Assembly: GCF_003491345.1 (NCBI RefSeq)
Contig: NZ_CP025512.1
Span: 1,488,001-1,552,000, forward strand
Direction: 5' to 3'
Source of the DNA: Neorhizobium sp. SOG26
GTDB taxonomy: Bacteria > Pseudomonadota > Alphaproteobacteria > Rhizobiales > Rhizobiaceae
Length of the DNA stretch: 64,000 nt
Shown here: piece after piece, positions 54,771 to 64,000 of the stretch
How positions within the stretch are numbered: the stretch's first letter is position 1
Layout of the letters: every line of letters starts with the position of its first letter
Program-made: the position numbers and the translations under genes
The notes under the pieces: model-generated
What the model was told of the DNA's origin: nothing
Databases searched by the model: none
What the model saw: the letters and a program-made list of their open reading frames with translations, nothing else

Positions 54771-55352
54771 TCACGCCTCGCCGGCATAGGTGACGACCTG
54801 CGAGAGCTCAGGCCGCGGGCGGTCCGGCGTCGGGAAGTCGCTCGAGCCGATATGCACGAAACCTGCCACCTTCTCGCCGGGCTTGACGCCGAGAACGTCG
54901 AGCGCGGCATCATCATAGGCGATCCACTCGGTGCGCCAGTTGGCGACATAGCCATGCGCTTGCGCCGCAAGTACGAGGTTGAAGGCCAGCGCGCCAGCCG
55001 AAAGAACCTGTTCCCACTCCGGGATCTTCGGATGTGGAGCCGCCGTGCTGACCACCCCGACGACGAGCGGTGCGCGGGTGAAGCGGTTAAGTTCCGCCTG
55101 CCGGGCCGTTTCCGTCATCTCCGGGTCCTTCTCGAGCGCCAGCTTCAGGAATGCCTCCCCGAGTTTCTGCCGCACCTCGCCGCGGTACACAACCAGCCGC
55201 CATGGTGCGATCTTGCCATGGTCGGGAACGCGTACGGCAAAGGTCAAGATCTCATCCAGTTCCTCCTGCGTCGGCCCCGGTTCCTTGATCTGGGCAACGG
55301 GGGTGGAGTGTCGGTCGCGGAGAAAGTCAATGAGCTTGATATCGTTCTGCAT
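54771..55352 (-). CDS. Nitroreductase family protein
   Basis: 193 residues from the ATG at 55352 ([17 protein letters not shown]); codons upstream are not protein-like. Seen: the FMN-phosphate region ([13 protein letters not shown]), [20 protein letters not shown] and the late [20 protein letters not shown] with [16 protein letters not shown]. This is the YdjA-like branch of small FMN nitroreductases. It should be a homodimeric NAD(P)H-dependent oxidoreductase; the natural substrate is unknown. It is the first gene of a two-gene unit with a flavin reductase. Confidence 0.9.
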   Translation of the reverse strand: MQNDIKLIDFLRDRHSTPVAQIKEPGPTQEELDEILTFAVRVPDHGKIAPWRLVVYRGEVRQKLGEAFLKLALEKDPEMTETARQAELNRFTRAPLVVGVVSTAAPHPKIPEWEQVLSAGALAFNLVLAAQAHGYVANWRTEWIAYDDAALDVLGVKPGEKVAGFVHIGSSDFPTPDRPRPELSQVVTYAGEA

Positions 55353-55460
55353 TATGTCATCTTTCGAGCGGGAGAGGATGCATCGGGAAGGCCTTGAAAT
55401 CGCCCCGACATTAGTCTCAAGTGGCTCGCGGTAAAACAAGAGTCAATTGGTACCGTAATC

Positions 55461-56444
55461 ATGTCAGGCATCATCACTGTGGCACGCACCCTTGTGGCGG
55501 GAGCGCTGGTCGTCGGACTGGCGTCGTCCGTGTGGGCTCAGGGAGATGCCTTCAAGAGCTTTCGCCAGCTCGACAGCACGGCCAAGATGCCGAAGATCAA
55601 TGCCTTTTCGGCCGTCGGCAGCGAAGAAGCGTACACGAATGCGCGCGATGTCACCTTCGATGCCAAGCTGACAGCGGATGGCGAGGTCATGCAGGAAGGC
55701 TTGGTCTGGCGCGTGTTCAGCCCAATTGCCGGTGAAGATGGCAAGCTTCCCCTTGTCGCAAGCTCAGAAGGTGGTCCGGCCGCGTTCCAGCTGTCGCCGG
55801 GGGAATATTTCGTCAACTGCGCCTTCGGCCGGGCGGGCGTCACGAAGAAGCTGACCGTTCCTGAGAACGGTGACGTGCCAAAGCAGACGCTGGTGCTTGA
55901 TGCCGGCGGTTTCGTGCTGAACGCCGTGGCCGGAACCGACCAGCGCATTCCGCCGAAGCAGTTGAGCTTCTCCGTTTATGCTGCCGAGCAGAAAGAGAAT
56001 GGCGACCGGGCGCTGGTGATGGCCGATGTTGCGCCGAACACCGTTGTACGCCTCAACGCCGGCACCTACCACATCGTCTCCGAATATGGCGATGTGAACG
56101 CCGTGGTGCGCGCCGACATTCAGGTCGAGGCAGGCAAGCTGACCCAGGCCGTGCTGCAGCATCGTGCGGCGCAGATCACGCTGAAGCTGGTGTCACAACC
56201 GGGTGGTGAAGCGATCGCTGATACGGCCTGGTCGGTGCTGACGGCAGCCGGCGACGTCGTCAACGAAAGCGTCAGCGCCTTTTCGACCATGGTGCTGGCG
56301 GAAGGCGAATATCTCGCCGTCGCCCGCAACAAGAACAAGATTTACCAGCGCGAGTTCAGCGTCAAATCCGGGCGCAACAGCGATGTCGAGGTGTTGATGC
56401 GGGACAGCAAGCAGGTGGCAGGCGCGACGAGCGACGTGAACTGA
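55461..56444 (+). CDS. Exported hypothetical protein, repeated beta-sandwich look
   Basis: 327 residues, function unknown. A signal peptide is clear (TLVAGALVVGLASSVWAQ, cleavage after WAQ). The mature part contains at least two similar beta-rich units around VWRVFSPIAGEDGKLPL / FQLSPGEYFVNCAFG and AWSVLTAAGDVVNES / MVLAEGEYLAVARNKN. Each ends L..GEY, resembling carboxypeptidase-regulatory or Big-like beta-sandwich domains. It is probably periplasmic. The ribosome binding site is poor. An intrinsic terminator lies 28 bases after the stop. Confidence 0.7.
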   Translation: MSGIITVARTLVAGALVVGLASSVWAQGDAFKSFRQLDSTAKMPKINAFSAVGSEEAYTNARDVTFDAKLTADGEVMQEGLVWRVFSPIAGEDGKLPLVASSEGGPAAFQLSPGEYFVNCAFGRAGVTKKLTVPENGDVPKQTLVLDAGGFVLNAVAGTDQRIPPKQLSFSVYAAEQKENGDRALVMADVAPNTVVRLNAGTYHIVSEYGDVNAVVRADIQVEAGKLTQAVLQHRAAQITLKLVSQPGGEAIADTAWSVLTAAGDVVNESVSAFSTMVLAEGEYLAVARNKNKIYQREFSVKSGRNSDVEVLMRDSKQVAGATSDVN

Positions 56445-56471
56445 TCCAAGGATCGCAGGTTCCTTAAGGAA

Positions 56472-56507
56472 AAGGCAGCGCCCGGTAACGAGCGCTGCCT
56501 TCCTGTT
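56472..56507 (+). terminator. Intrinsic terminator between the exported protein and thrS
   Basis: GGCAGCGC (56474-56481) and GCGCTGCC (56492-56499) make an 8-bp stem, then TTCCTGTTTT. Read in reverse it also has a T-rich end, so it can stop both converging transcripts. Confidence 0.85.
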
Positions 56508-58532
56508 TTAAGCGGCAGTTTTTGCCTTCTTTGCTTCCTGGCGGCGCAGGACATCCGGCGGCGTTGCCTCGAGCGCAAGCGAAGCGATTGCCTCGTCCAG
56601 CGACATGGAGGTCTGCGCCTGAGAGCCGAGGCGGCGGATGTTCACCGAACGGTTCTCCGCTTCCTGACGGCCGCATACGACGATCACCGGTACCTTCGTG
56701 ACCGAATGCTCGCGGATCTTGTAGTTGATCTTTTCGTTGCGGAAGTCGGTCTCGACGACCATGCCAGCATCGCGCAGCGCTTCTGCGACTTCACGGCCAT
56801 AGTCATCCGCGTCCGATGTGATCGTTGCGACGACGACCTGCGTCGGCGCGATCCAGAGCGGCATGTGGCCCGCGAAGTTCTCGATCAGGATACCAAGGAA
56901 GCGCTCCATCGAGCCGCAGATCGCGCGGTGGATCATCACCGGCTGTGTCTTCTCGGAGTTCTGGTCGATGTAGAAGGCGCCGAACCGCTCCGGCAGGTTG
57001 AAGTCAACCTGGGTGGTGCCGCACTGCCATTCGCGGCCGATCGCGTCCTTCAACGTGTATTCGAACTTCGGACCATAGAACGCGCCCTCGCCTGGCAGAA
57101 TGCCCGTCTTAATGCGACCGCCGGACTGCGCTTCGATCGTCTTCAGCACGTCCATCATGACGGATTCGGCGCGATCCCAAAGCGCATTCGTGCCGACGCG
57201 CTTTTCAGGCCGTGTCGACAGCTTCACGACAACTTCCTTGAAGCCGAAGTCTTCGTAGACGGACAGGATCAGGTCGTTGATGCGAAGGCATTCGGCTGCC
57301 ATCTGCTCGTCGGTGCAGAAGACGTGTGCATCGTCCTGGGTGAAGCCACGAACGCGCATCAGGCCATGCAGGGCGCCGGAGGCTTCGTAACGGTGCACGG
57401 TGCCGAATTCAGCAAGTCGAATCGGCAGTTCACGGTAAGACTTCAAGCCATGCTTGAAGATCTGCACGTGACCCGGGCAGTTCATCGGCTTCAACGCGAA
57501 GACGCGGTTGTCGGCTTCCTTGTCGTCCGGATGCGTGAACGCATAGGCAGACTTCACGGCGAACATATTCTCCTGGTACCAGCCCCAGTGACCGGAGGTT
57601 TCCCAGAGCGAGGCATCCAGCACCTGCGGTGCATTGACCTCTTCATAAGTGCCGGCCAGACGACGGCGCATATACGCTGTCAGGGTCTGGAACATGCGCC
57701 AGCCCTTGCCATGCCAGAACACAACGCCCGGGCCCTCTTCCTGGAAGTGGAACAGGTCCATCTCACGGCCGAGCTTCCGGTGGTCGCGCTTTTCGGCCTC
57801 AGCCAGCACATGCAGGTACTGGTCGAGCTCTTCCTGCGTGGCCCATGCCGTTGCGTAGATTCGGGTCAGCATCGGGTTGTTGCTGTCACCGCGCCAGTAG
57901 GCGCCAGCCACCTTCATCAGCTTGAAGGCCGTGCCGATCTGGCCGGTGGAGGCCATGTGCGGGCCGCGGCAAAGGTCGAACCACTTGCCCTGGCGGTAGA
58001 TCTTGACGTCATCACCTTCCGGGATCGCGTCAACAAGCTCGACCTTGTAGGTCTCGCCCATGTCGCCGAAGACCTTGCGGGCCTCGTCACGCGACCAGAC
58101 TTCCTTGGTGAAGGGCTCGTTGCGTTGGATGATCTCCTTCATCTTCTTTTCGATCTTCGGCAGATCGTCAGGTGTGAAGGGCCAGTCTTCGCCCGTCTCC
58201 TTGTTGACGCGCTTGAAGTCGTAATAGAAGCCGTTCTCGATCACCGGGCCGATGGTGACCTGGGTTCCCGGCCACAGGGACTGCACCGCCTCGGCCATGA
58301 CGTGAGCGGCGTCGTGGCGGATGAGCTCAAGCGCACGCGGATCGGTGCGCGTGACGATCTCGATCTTGCCGTCGGTCACGGGGTCGGAAAGGTCGCGCAA
58401 CTGGCCATCGAGTGCGATCGCCACTGCCTTCTTTGCAAGCGACTTGGAAATGGATTCGGCGACAGCAAGGCCGGTCGTTCCGGCTTCAAAAGCGCGAACG
58501 GAGCCATCGGGGAATGTAAGGGAAACGGACAT
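56508..58532 (-). CDS. thrS: Threonyl-tRNA synthetase
   Basis: 674 residues from the ATG at 58532 ([18 protein letters not shown]); the longer open frame upstream is not protein-like. Domains in order: TGS (about 1-65), the editing/second additional domain with [17 protein letters not shown] and the metal-binding [19 protein letters not shown], the class-II catalytic core with [20 protein letters not shown] and [20 protein letters not shown] (zinc Cys/His), then the anticodon-binding domain ([11 protein letters not shown]). It charges tRNA-Thr and edits serine. A single gene; yidD lies upstream on the same strand. Confidence 0.96.
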   Translation of the reverse strand: MSVSLTFPDGSVRAFEAGTTGLAVAESISKSLAKKAVAIALDGQLRDLSDPVTDGKIEIVTRTDPRALELIRHDAAHVMAEAVQSLWPGTQVTIGPVIENGFYYDFKRVNKETGEDWPFTPDDLPKIEKKMKEIIQRNEPFTKEVWSRDEARKVFGDMGETYKVELVDAIPEGDDVKIYRQGKWFDLCRGPHMASTGQIGTAFKLMKVAGAYWRGDSNNPMLTRIYATAWATQEELDQYLHVLAEAEKRDHRKLGREMDLFHFQEEGPGVVFWHGKGWRMFQTLTAYMRRRLAGTYEEVNAPQVLDASLWETSGHWGWYQENMFAVKSAYAFTHPDDKEADNRVFALKPMNCPGHVQIFKHGLKSYRELPIRLAEFGTVHRYEASGALHGLMRVRGFTQDDAHVFCTDEQMAAECLRINDLILSVYEDFGFKEVVVKLSTRPEKRVGTNALWDRAESVMMDVLKTIEAQSGGRIKTGILPGEGAFYGPKFEYTLKDAIGREWQCGTTQVDFNLPERFGAFYIDQNSEKTQPVMIHRAICGSMERFLGILIENFAGHMPLWIAPTQVVVATITSDADDYGREVAEALRDAGMVVETDFRNEKINYKIREHSVTKVPVIVVCGRQEAENRSVNIRRLGSQAQTSMSLDEAIASLALEATPPDVLRRQEAKKAKTAA

Positions 58533-58647
58533 CTGAATTCTCCTGTCCAGTCCCGCCAACGAATGCGGGTGGTCAAAAAGGGCCGCCGACGCAGGCCAGC
58601 AGCATGAACGCGTGCGTATTAGTGAAAACAGGCGGACAAGTAAAGGT

Positions 58648-59010
58648 TTAAGCGGTGTGGCTTGGCCGCCAATAACGCCACGGCATCCACCAATGCTGGC
58701 GCCCCGCCAGTGTCTCCGGCACCGGATCAAGCCCGCTGGTGCCGCCCGGTCCGCAACGCGCGACGCGAAACAGCGTTATCCAGCCGCCGGGCCACAAACC
58801 ATGGCGGGCGACGGCCTCGTAACCGAATTCGGAACAGGTCGGGATATGCCGGCAGCTATTTCCGATGAAGCCGGAAAGCGTGAGTTGATACAGCCGGATC
58901 ACGCCCATGCCGAGCAGACGGTCCGGGGTCTTGCGGAAGGGACCGCGCCAGTTGCGTCCGGAGGAACGCGCCGGGGCTTCAGGATGTCGACAATCAGGCG
59001 CGCCGCACAT
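58648..59010 (-). CDS. yidD: YidD, membrane protein insertion efficiency factor
   Basis: 120 residues. The family core is [16 protein letters not shown] (here [20 protein letters not shown]), then [20 protein letters not shown] and [17 protein letters not shown]. The three conserved cysteines of YidD are present. In E. coli YidD (85 residues) assists YidC-dependent insertion at the inner membrane. The N-terminal 35 residues are a rhizobial-type extension; an ATG at 58908 would remove it. It starts 5 bases after the Fe-S scaffold gene, so the two are translated from one message. Confidence 0.9.
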   Translation of the reverse strand: MCGAPDCRHPEAPARSSGRNWRGPFRKTPDRLLGMGVIRLYQLTLSGFIGNSCRHIPTCSEFGYEAVARHGLWPGGWITLFRVARCGPGGTSGLDPVPETLAGRQHWWMPWRYWRPSHTA

Positions 59011-59015
59011 GCCGG

Positions 59016-59465
59016 TCAGCCGACCGCCACGCTGGCCTGCGTCTTCGCCTCGATCTGGTCGATCGCATCGACCACGGCGTCGAAGGTCAGCATCGTGGAG
59101 GCGTGGCGGGCCTTGTAGTCCTTGACCGGCTTCAGGTAGCGCATTTCCTCGAAGCGACCTTCAGGCCCCTCACCGCCTTCCTTCAGCATCGCAAGCATGT
59201 CCTGGCGTGCCTGGCGGATCTCGGCCGCGCTCGCGCCAACGACGTGGCGCGCCATGATAGAGGACGAGGCCTGGCCCAACGCGCAGGCGCGCACCTCATG
59301 GGCGAAATCGGTGACGCGATCGCCGCTCATCTTCAAGTGCACCTTGACCTTGGAGCCGCAGAGCTTCGAATGCTTCTCCGAGCTAGCATCAGCATCGGGC
59401 AGAGTGCCGGCGCGCGTGATATTGCCCGCAAATTCCAGGATCTTGCTGTTGTAAATGTCGTCCAT
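59016..59465 (-). CDS. Fe-S cluster assembly scaffold, NifU/IscU-like (SufU type)
   Basis: 149 residues. The scaffold cysteines are in KLCGSKVKVHLKM (Cys36), EVRACALGQASSSIM (Cys60) and a third ligand region where YKARHASTMLTF carries His in place of the usual cysteine. This resembles the SufU-like scaffold proteins encoded beside yidD and folE in rhizobia. It may hold a nascent 2Fe-2S or 4Fe-4S cluster, or act as a sulfur acceptor; the replaced third cysteine makes classical IscU activity doubtful. It diverges from folE across a 275-base gap and is coupled to yidD. Confidence 0.85.
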   Translation of the reverse strand: MDDIYNSKILEFAGNITRAGTLPDADASSEKHSKLCGSKVKVHLKMSGDRVTDFAHEVRACALGQASSSIMARHVVGASAAEIRQARQDMLAMLKEGGEGPEGRFEEMRYLKPVKDYKARHASTMLTFDAVVDAIDQIEAKTQASVAVG

Positions 59466-59740
59466 GGGGCTGTTTTGCCTATTGGCTGGTGAACACTCTG
59501 TGCTCGCTGGCGATCTACCAGAATGAATCTCGGACCCTTATATGTGATGGTGCGCAAGGATCATCAAGAACGGATCTTTTCACGAAATCCTATCGAAATG
59601 AGGATAGGATGTCTTGTAAAAGAGCCGGGCAGCGGTCAGATAGCGCCCAATTGCCTTACCATTCGTGGCGCTTCGGGGCCCGCTAAGGCGTGAGTGACGA
59701 ACAGTCGGATGCGGCCTTGAACCGCATCGGGAGACGATAG

Positions 59741-60355
59741 ATGGATGCCATCGTGAAGAATTTCCCGGGCACGCAGGAAAAGCAGGCCCGTCCAACCCAG
59801 CAGGAGGCAGAGGAAGCCGTTCGCGTTCTTCTGCGTTGGGCCGGCGATGACCCGAGCCGGGAAGGCCTGCTGGATACGCCCAAGCGCGTTGCTGCGTCCT
59901 ACCGGGAGCTTTTCTCCGGCTATGACCTGGCCGCCGAAGACGTGCTGGGCCGCACCTTCGAGGAAATGTCCGGCTTTGACGACATCGTGCTGGTGCGCGA
60001 CATTCCGTTCTTTTCGCATTGCGAGCACCACATGCTGCCGATCAAGGGCAAGGCGACCATCGCCTACCTGCCGTCCGGCCCCGTTCTCGGCCTGTCGAAG
60101 ATCGCGCGCGTCGTGGAAATCTTCGGTCGCCGCCTGCAGACGCAGGAAAACATGACGGCGCAGATTGCTCAGGCAATCCAGAACACGCTGAAGCCGCGTG
60201 GCGTTGCCGTGCTGATCGAGGCGGAGCACATGTGCATGGAAATGCGCGGTGTGCAGAAGCATGGATCGCATACCCTGACCACCACCTTCACCGGTGAGTT
60301 CAAGACCAACGCCGCCGAGCAGGCCCGCTTCTTCACGCTTGCCCGCAATCGCTGA
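59741..60355 (+). CDS. folE: GTP cyclohydrolase I
   Basis: 204 residues, normal length. The zinc ligands are in [14 protein letters not shown] (Cys, His) and [20 protein letters not shown] (Cys), and the GTP-binding residues in [20 protein letters not shown]. It converts GTP to dihydroneopterin triphosphate, the first step of folate synthesis, and so supplies the cofactor used by folA, thyA and the methyl-transfer cluster in this window. hisI follows 13 bases later, so the two are cotranscribed. Confidence 0.96.
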   Translation: MDAIVKNFPGTQEKQARPTQQEAEEAVRVLLRWAGDDPSREGLLDTPKRVAASYRELFSGYDLAAEDVLGRTFEEMSGFDDIVLVRDIPFFSHCEHHMLPIKGKATIAYLPSGPVLGLSKIARVVEIFGRRLQTQENMTAQIAQAIQNTLKPRGVAVLIEAEHMCMEMRGVQKHGSHTLTTTFTGEFKTNAAEQARFFTLARNR

Positions 60356-60368
60356 CCAGAGGCGCCTC

Positions 60369-60830
60369 ATGTCCATCTCGTTCGCAAGTCCTTCTGCCGA
60401 CAAGGCAGAACTGGAAGCTGCCGGTCCGTTCACGCCGCGGTTCGATGCCAATGGCCTTGTGACAGCCGTCGTGACGGACGTGCGGGACGGTGAACTGCTG
60501 ATGGTGGCGCATATGAACGCCGAGGCGCTGGCGTTGACGGTGGAAACCGGTGTCGCCCATTATTACAGCCGCTCGCGCGGCAAGATCTGGAAGAAGGGCG
60601 AATCCTCCGGGAACCTGCAGACAGTGCATGAACTGCGCACCGATTGTGACCAAGATGCCGTGTGGCTGAAGGTTTCCGTCGCGGGTCATGACGCCACCTG
60701 TCACACCGGCCGGCGCTCCTGTTTCTATCGCACGGTCACAAAAGTTGACGGTACGGCGGTTCTTGAAGTCAATGACGATCAGCGTCATTTTGATCCAAGT
60801 GTCGTTTATTCGGACGCGGGAACACGTTAG
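60369..60830 (+). CDS. hisI: Phosphoribosyl-AMP cyclohydrolase
   Basis: 153 residues from the ATG at 60369. Family motifs: [36 protein letters not shown], the zinc/magnesium cysteines in [14 protein letters not shown] and the pair in [13 protein letters not shown]. It performs the third step of histidine synthesis. The HisE pyrophosphohydrolase domain is absent, as usual in alphaproteobacteria where HisE is a separate gene. It begins 13 bases after folE, a pairing seen in rhizobia. Confidence 0.95.
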   Translation: MSISFASPSADKAELEAAGPFTPRFDANGLVTAVVTDVRDGELLMVAHMNAEALALTVETGVAHYYSRSRGKIWKKGESSGNLQTVHELRTDCDQDAVWLKVSVAGHDATCHTGRRSCFYRTVTKVDGTAVLEVNDDQRHFDPSVVYSDAGTR

Positions 60831-60942
60831 GCGTCTGCCCCGATTTCGGTCGGTTGCTCCCATCTGATGAACGGATTCGAAACCCTTTGAGGCGCTAGAT
60901 TGGCGCCAAGGGGTATTCAGCTTTTCTTGGGGGTGTTTGCTG

Positions 60943-61896
60943 ATGCTGAACTGGAGCTGGAACCGTCAGGAACCTGACGCCGCCTCTGCCGAAGCAGGCG
61001 GCACAGCCGTTGTGCCCCCGACCCCGCCGGAAAACGAAGCACCGCGGAAGGCAAAGCTTGCGCTCGCGCTGGGTGGCGGTGCAGCCCGAGGCTGGGCCCA
61101 TATCGGCGTCCTGCGTGCACTGGACGAAGCCGGCATCGAGGTCGGCATGATCGCCGGCACCTCGATCGGCGCGCTGGTCGGTGGCTGTTACCTTGCCGGA
61201 AAGCTCGACGAACTCGAAAGCTTCGCGCGCTCACTCACCATGCGCCGCATTGCCGGCCTTCTCGACCTGACGATCGGCGGCGGCGGGCTGCTTGGCGGCA
61301 TGCGGCTGACCAAGCGGATGCAGGAACACCTTGAAGGTCTCTCCATCGAGGATCTCGACCGGCCGTTCGTATCGGTGGCGACCGAGTTGCATACGGGTCA
61401 TGAAGTCTGGATCTCCAGCGGCTCGCTGATCACGGGCTTGCGCGCTTCCTACGCGCTTCCGGGCATCTTCGAGCCGGTGCGGAGCAACAACCGCACGCTG
61501 GTGGATGGCGCGCTCGTCAATCCCGTTCCGACATCGGTGTGCCGGGCCTACGAGCAGCCCCTGGTCGTCGCGGTAAACCTCAACTACGAAATCTTCGGCC
61601 GTTCGGCGGTCGTGAAGCTGAACGCCAGTGTCCAGACGCCCGAAGAGCGGAAGAAGCAGGAAGAGACGCGGGTCAGCGTTACCGGGACCATGGTGCAGGC
61701 CTTCAACATCATCCAGGAGAGGATTTCGCGGGCGCGTCTTGCCGGCGATCCGCCGGACCTCGCGCTTCATCCGCGGCTGGCCGATATCGGTCTTTCCGAA
61801 TTCCATCGCGCCGGCGAAGCAATCCAGCGTGGCTATGATGAAACCATCGCCCAGATTTCGGCGCTGAAGCGCATGCAGGAAGTCTTCGCCCGCTAA
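60943..61896 (+). CDS. Patatin-like phospholipase (RssA/YlbK type)
   Basis: 317 residues from the ATG at 60943. The patatin motifs are complete: the oxyanion loop LALGGGAARGWAHIGVL, the nucleophile serine in IAGTSIGALVGG and the dyad aspartate in LVDGALVNPVPTS. It is preceded by a short Pro/Ala-rich, probably disordered N-terminus (about 1-40) and followed by a charged helical end. This matches the bacterial RssA-type branch, with predicted lipid acyl-hydrolase activity; the substrate is unknown. It converges on a CBS-domain gene. Confidence 0.92.
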   Translation: MLNWSWNRQEPDAASAEAGGTAVVPPTPPENEAPRKAKLALALGGGAARGWAHIGVLRALDEAGIEVGMIAGTSIGALVGGCYLAGKLDELESFARSLTMRRIAGLLDLTIGGGGLLGGMRLTKRMQEHLEGLSIEDLDRPFVSVATELHTGHEVWISSGSLITGLRASYALPGIFEPVRSNNRTLVDGALVNPVPTSVCRAYEQPLVVAVNLNYEIFGRSAVVKLNASVQTPEERKKQEETRVSVTGTMVQAFNIIQERISRARLAGDPPDLALHPRLADIGLSEFHRAGEAIQRGYDETIAQISALKRMQEVFAR

Positions 61897-61927
61897 GGCA
61901 GCGGGCGACTTCTCTTCGGCGGCGGCC

Positions 61928-62362
61928 TCAGCCGGCGATATAGGCCTTGATCTGCTCGGCCTCGAACTCGATCTCGCGAATACGCGATTTCACGACGTCA
62001 CCGATCGACACGATACCCGCCAGCTTTCCCTCCTGCTCCACAGGCACGTGCCTGAAGCGTCCGGCGCTCATCATGCCCATCAGTTCATCGACGGTCGTGT
62101 CTTCCGTGCAGCGCTGCACGGTGGATGTCATCGCCGAGCGTACCGGCTGATCGAGGACCGAAGCGCCGGACCCGGCGACGGCCCGCACGAGGTCGCGTTC
62201 AGTAAAGATGCCTGCGACCCTTCCATCGACGCCGGTGATGACGACGGCACCGATCTTGTTGTCATTGAGGACACGGGAGACGTCGAGCAATGTCATGTCG
62301 GGTTTTACGGTCACGACATCACGGCCTTTTGCATCCAGCATATTCTTGACGTTGATTGCCAC
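61928..62362 (-). CDS. Two-CBS-domain protein
   Basis: 144 residues from the GTG at 62362 (VAINVKNMLDAKGRDVVTVK), set by GAGGAGA six bases upstream; the open frame beyond it is not protein-like. It consists almost entirely of a CBS pair: about 14-65 (VTVKPDMTLLDVSRVLNDN, VVITGVDGRVAGIFTERDLV) and about 80-132 (TEDTTVDELMGMMSAGRFRH, GKLAGIVSIGDVVK). Such Bateman modules bind adenosine nucleotides and sense energy state or redox; no enzyme is attached, so it may act on a partner. Confidence 0.9.
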   Translation of the reverse strand: MAINVKNMLDAKGRDVVTVKPDMTLLDVSRVLNDNKIGAVVITGVDGRVAGIFTERDLVRAVAGSGASVLDQPVRSAMTSTVQRCTEDTTVDELMGMMSAGRFRHVPVEQEGKLAGIVSIGDVVKSRIREIEFEAEQIKAYIAG

Positions 62363-62492
62363 AGGTCTCTCCTCAAACCATTCGGCTTCCGGGTCCCCCT
62401 CCCCAGGACGGCACCGGACGCGCTTCTTTGTCCCACGCGCTGGCGAAAGTTTAGGACGGTCTGATATGGAGATCAAGCTTGCGTGAATGCAG

Positions 62493-63236
62493 TCAGCGTC
62501 GTGCAGGCACCGGATCAAACAGGCCAAAGGTAAGGAAGCCGAACAGCAAGCCGCCGATATGGGCATCCCAGGCGATCGGTCCCACATCTGCGCCAAACAG
62601 CGTTACCCCAAAGGCAACGAGCAGGTTCCCGAGGAACCACATGGCAGTGAAGATCACTACCGTCCGATTGCGGAAGGCGCCGAGGATCGATTGCCGCGGC
62701 AGAAGGTGTCCGTACATGCGGTCATAGCCGCGCTCGCCCGGGAAGGCGAAACGGCAGGCAGCGCCCATCAGCGCGGATACAACGCCGGAAGCGCCGATCA
62801 GCAGTGTTTCGTCACCCCAGTTGATCCAGGCATGGAAGAAGGCGGAGGCGACAGCCGATAGCGCCCAAAAGACCAGGTAGCGGACTGTCCCGATGCGACG
62901 TACAACAGGCGCGCCGAACGCCATCAGCCACAGGCTGTTGAAAAGGATGTGCTCGATACTGCCGTGGAGCAGCGAATAGGTGACGGGCGTCCAGAGCCAT
63001 TCATATCCCTGCTCCGCCAGCGGGTAGGCATAACGGAGCGGCGCGAAGGCCAGGTCGATAACAAGGTAGGCCCGTTCCTCAGGGCCGAGCAGATATTCCT
63101 GCACGACATAGATGAGGGCGAGCAGCGCGAGCGTGAAAACGAGGCTGTTCGGCAGGTTGAATATGGGCGGCGACGGCTCGATCTCCTGCCCGCTGCCTTC
63201 CGGCTCCGCCGGCGTGTCCCGCCCATCAACCATCAT
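62493..63236 (-). CDS. Rhomboid-family intramembrane serine protease
   Basis: About 247 residues from the ATG at 63236, preceded by GGTGAGG; an ATG at 63251 is also possible and longer frames are not protein-like. It has six or so membrane segments. The catalytic serine lies in LIGASGVVSALMGAAC (GxSG) and the histidine in WDAHIGGLLFGFLTFG; HILFNSLWLMAFG corresponds to the HxxxN motif of the oxyanion site. It probably cleaves transmembrane substrates; the targets are unknown. It diverges from the PAS gene at the right edge. Confidence 0.9.
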   Translation of the reverse strand: MMVDGRDTPAEPEGSGQEIEPSPPIFNLPNSLVFTLALLALIYVVQEYLLGPEERAYLVIDLAFAPLRYAYPLAEQGYEWLWTPVTYSLLHGSIEHILFNSLWLMAFGAPVVRRIGTVRYLVFWALSAVASAFFHAWINWGDETLLIGASGVVSALMGAACRFAFPGERGYDRMYGHLLPRQSILGAFRNRTVVIFTAMWFLGNLLVAFGVTLFGADVGPIAWDAHIGGLLFGFLTFGLFDPVPARR

Positions 63237-63437
63237 AACCTCACCATGCATGTTCCCTTCGAGCCATACAGAAGCGCCCGGCCAAAGGAAAGGCGCAGCA
63301 AAGTCTGTTGGCCACGACGCATTGCCGCAACCAATCCTTAACCATGGCGAGCCTGCCATGGCACGCTTTTCGCTGAAGGGAAGCGAACGGTCGCGCATGA
63401 CGCGCGACTTTGGAATGAAATGTTACAGGTGCAGTGA

Positions 63438-64000
63438 ATGCAAAACCATGCAAGCCGGTCCATTTTCGACTACTGGCTGAACATCAAGGGCGATCGGATC
63501 GCGCCGCTACGAACCCAGGTTGATCCATCCGCACTGCGCCATCTCCTGCCGGACCTGTTCATCATCGCAAAGAGCAACACCGGCGCGCCAACGTTCCGCC
63601 TGGCGGGGACCCGTCTCTGCGACCTGTTTGATCGAGAGTTGAAGGACCAGTCCTTCGGTTATCTCTTCAGCGGTTCCAACGCGACCGATGGTGCCGATCT
63701 GGCACGCAAGGTGCTCGAATACGAGACGCCGGCGCTTCTTGAGCTCGTTCTCACTGAGTTTAGAAAGGATCAGCCATACGAGATGTTGCTGCTGCCGCTC
63801 TGGTCGACAGAGTTCGATGGCTGCGACCGGGTACTGGGATCACTGATGCCGGTCATGCCCGGCCAGCCCCGGCCACGCTCGCCTCTCCCGGGCTTCCGGC
63901 TGAGGGACTGGACCTTCCTCACCGGCAGCGACGCCCACTTCGGCGTACCACTGACGGCAGACAAGGCCGACCAGCCAAACACGCGGCGGACGCCACAGCC
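63438..64000 (+). CDS. PAS-domain (PAS_5 type) protein, cut by the right edge
   Basis: 187 codons are visible from the ATG at 63438: MQNHASRSIFDYWLNIKGDR, APLRTQVDPSALRHLLPDLF, GTRLCDLFDRELKDQSFGYL and, later, LELVLTEFRKDQPYEMLLLP. This is the pattern of the PAS_5 family (PF07310), alphaproteobacterial proteins that often regulate together with a neighbouring PilZ gene. The ligand and output are unknown. The frame is still open at base 64000, so the C-terminus lies outside the window. Confidence 0.82.
   Translation, partial: MQNHASRSIFDYWLNIKGDRIAPLRTQVDPSALRHLLPDLFIIAKSNTGAPTFRLAGTRLCDLFDRELKDQSFGYLFSGSNATDGADLARKVLEYETPALLELVLTEFRKDQPYEMLLLPLWSTEFDGCDRVLGSLMPVMPGQPRPRSPLPGFRLRDWTFLTGSDAHFGVPLTADKADQPNTRRTPQ

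Noticed and set aside
56706..58607. 633-codon open frame opposite thrS
   Set aside because: Shadow of thrS, no domain seen.

Overview
The window is chromosomal DNA of an alphaproteobacterium of the Rhizobiales, most likely the Rhizobiaceae. This rests on GC-rich coding sequence, a circularly permuted two-piece tmRNA beside an alpha-type SspB, CckA, DUF1127 and DUF2336 proteins, a UvrB with long terminal extensions, an HWE-kinase bacteriophytochrome, and the order yidD / Fe-S scaffold / folE / hisI / patatin / CBS / rhomboid. All names come from reading the translations; no database search was possible.

Region 1-5.9 kb: hflC (cut by the window edge) and hflK, then an AT-rich, C-terminally extended dihydrofolate reductase, an orphan OmpR-type response regulator, and a divergent thymidylate synthase with an insert. 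Next come ssrA (tag ANDNNAKEYALAA) and sspB, so the degradation tag and its ClpXP adaptor are adjacent. Two small rhizobial genes follow.

Region 5.9-18.5 kb: a corrinoid- and folate-dependent methyl-transfer cluster. It holds a betaine/homocysteine methyltransferase, an MttB-family methyltransferase without pyrrolysine, a corrinoid protein, a methyl-folate:corrinoid methyltransferase and a 2Fe-2S/ASKHA reductive activator. With them are a QueG-like ferredoxin, a DUF1638 protein, a formyltransferase-fold protein, a Virulence_fact-domain protein, a LysR regulator and a GbdR-like regulator. The inferred job is demethylation of a quaternary amine (a betaine), with the methyl passing through cobalamin to tetrahydrofolate or homocysteine. 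Four of the enzymes carry Arg/Gly-rich terminal tails, while the corrinoid protein has a strongly acidic N-terminus. Two genes here have in-frame, coding-like extensions past their stops. An entericidin-like lipoprotein gene lies inside the cluster.

Region 18.5-33.7 kb: a YadGH-type ABC exporter, a TauE/SafE permease, an extensin-like lipoprotein, a Cache chemoreceptor, a YciA thioesterase, a DUF1501/DUF1800 pair, a GGDEF-EAL protein, and uvrB with a palindromic repeat inserted inside its reading frame.

Region 33.7-37.1 kb: the most foreign-looking segment. A translationally coupled two-gene unit of lower GC encodes a putative PD-(D/E)XK nuclease and a protein with winged-helix-like segments. 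About 1 kb of non-coding DNA with a ~145-bp direct repeat and a long hairpin follows. This is the best candidate for an undescribed system, possibly defence.

Region 37.1-64 kb: mostly housekeeping and signalling: cckA, a FliO-domain protein, pyrG, secG, tpiA, a hydrolase, parE, a bacteriophytochrome, an AI-2E-family permease, DUF2336, flavin reductase, nitroreductase, an exported protein, thrS, yidD, an Fe-S scaffold, folE, hisI, a patatin, a CBS protein, a rhomboid protease, and a PAS protein cut by the right edge.
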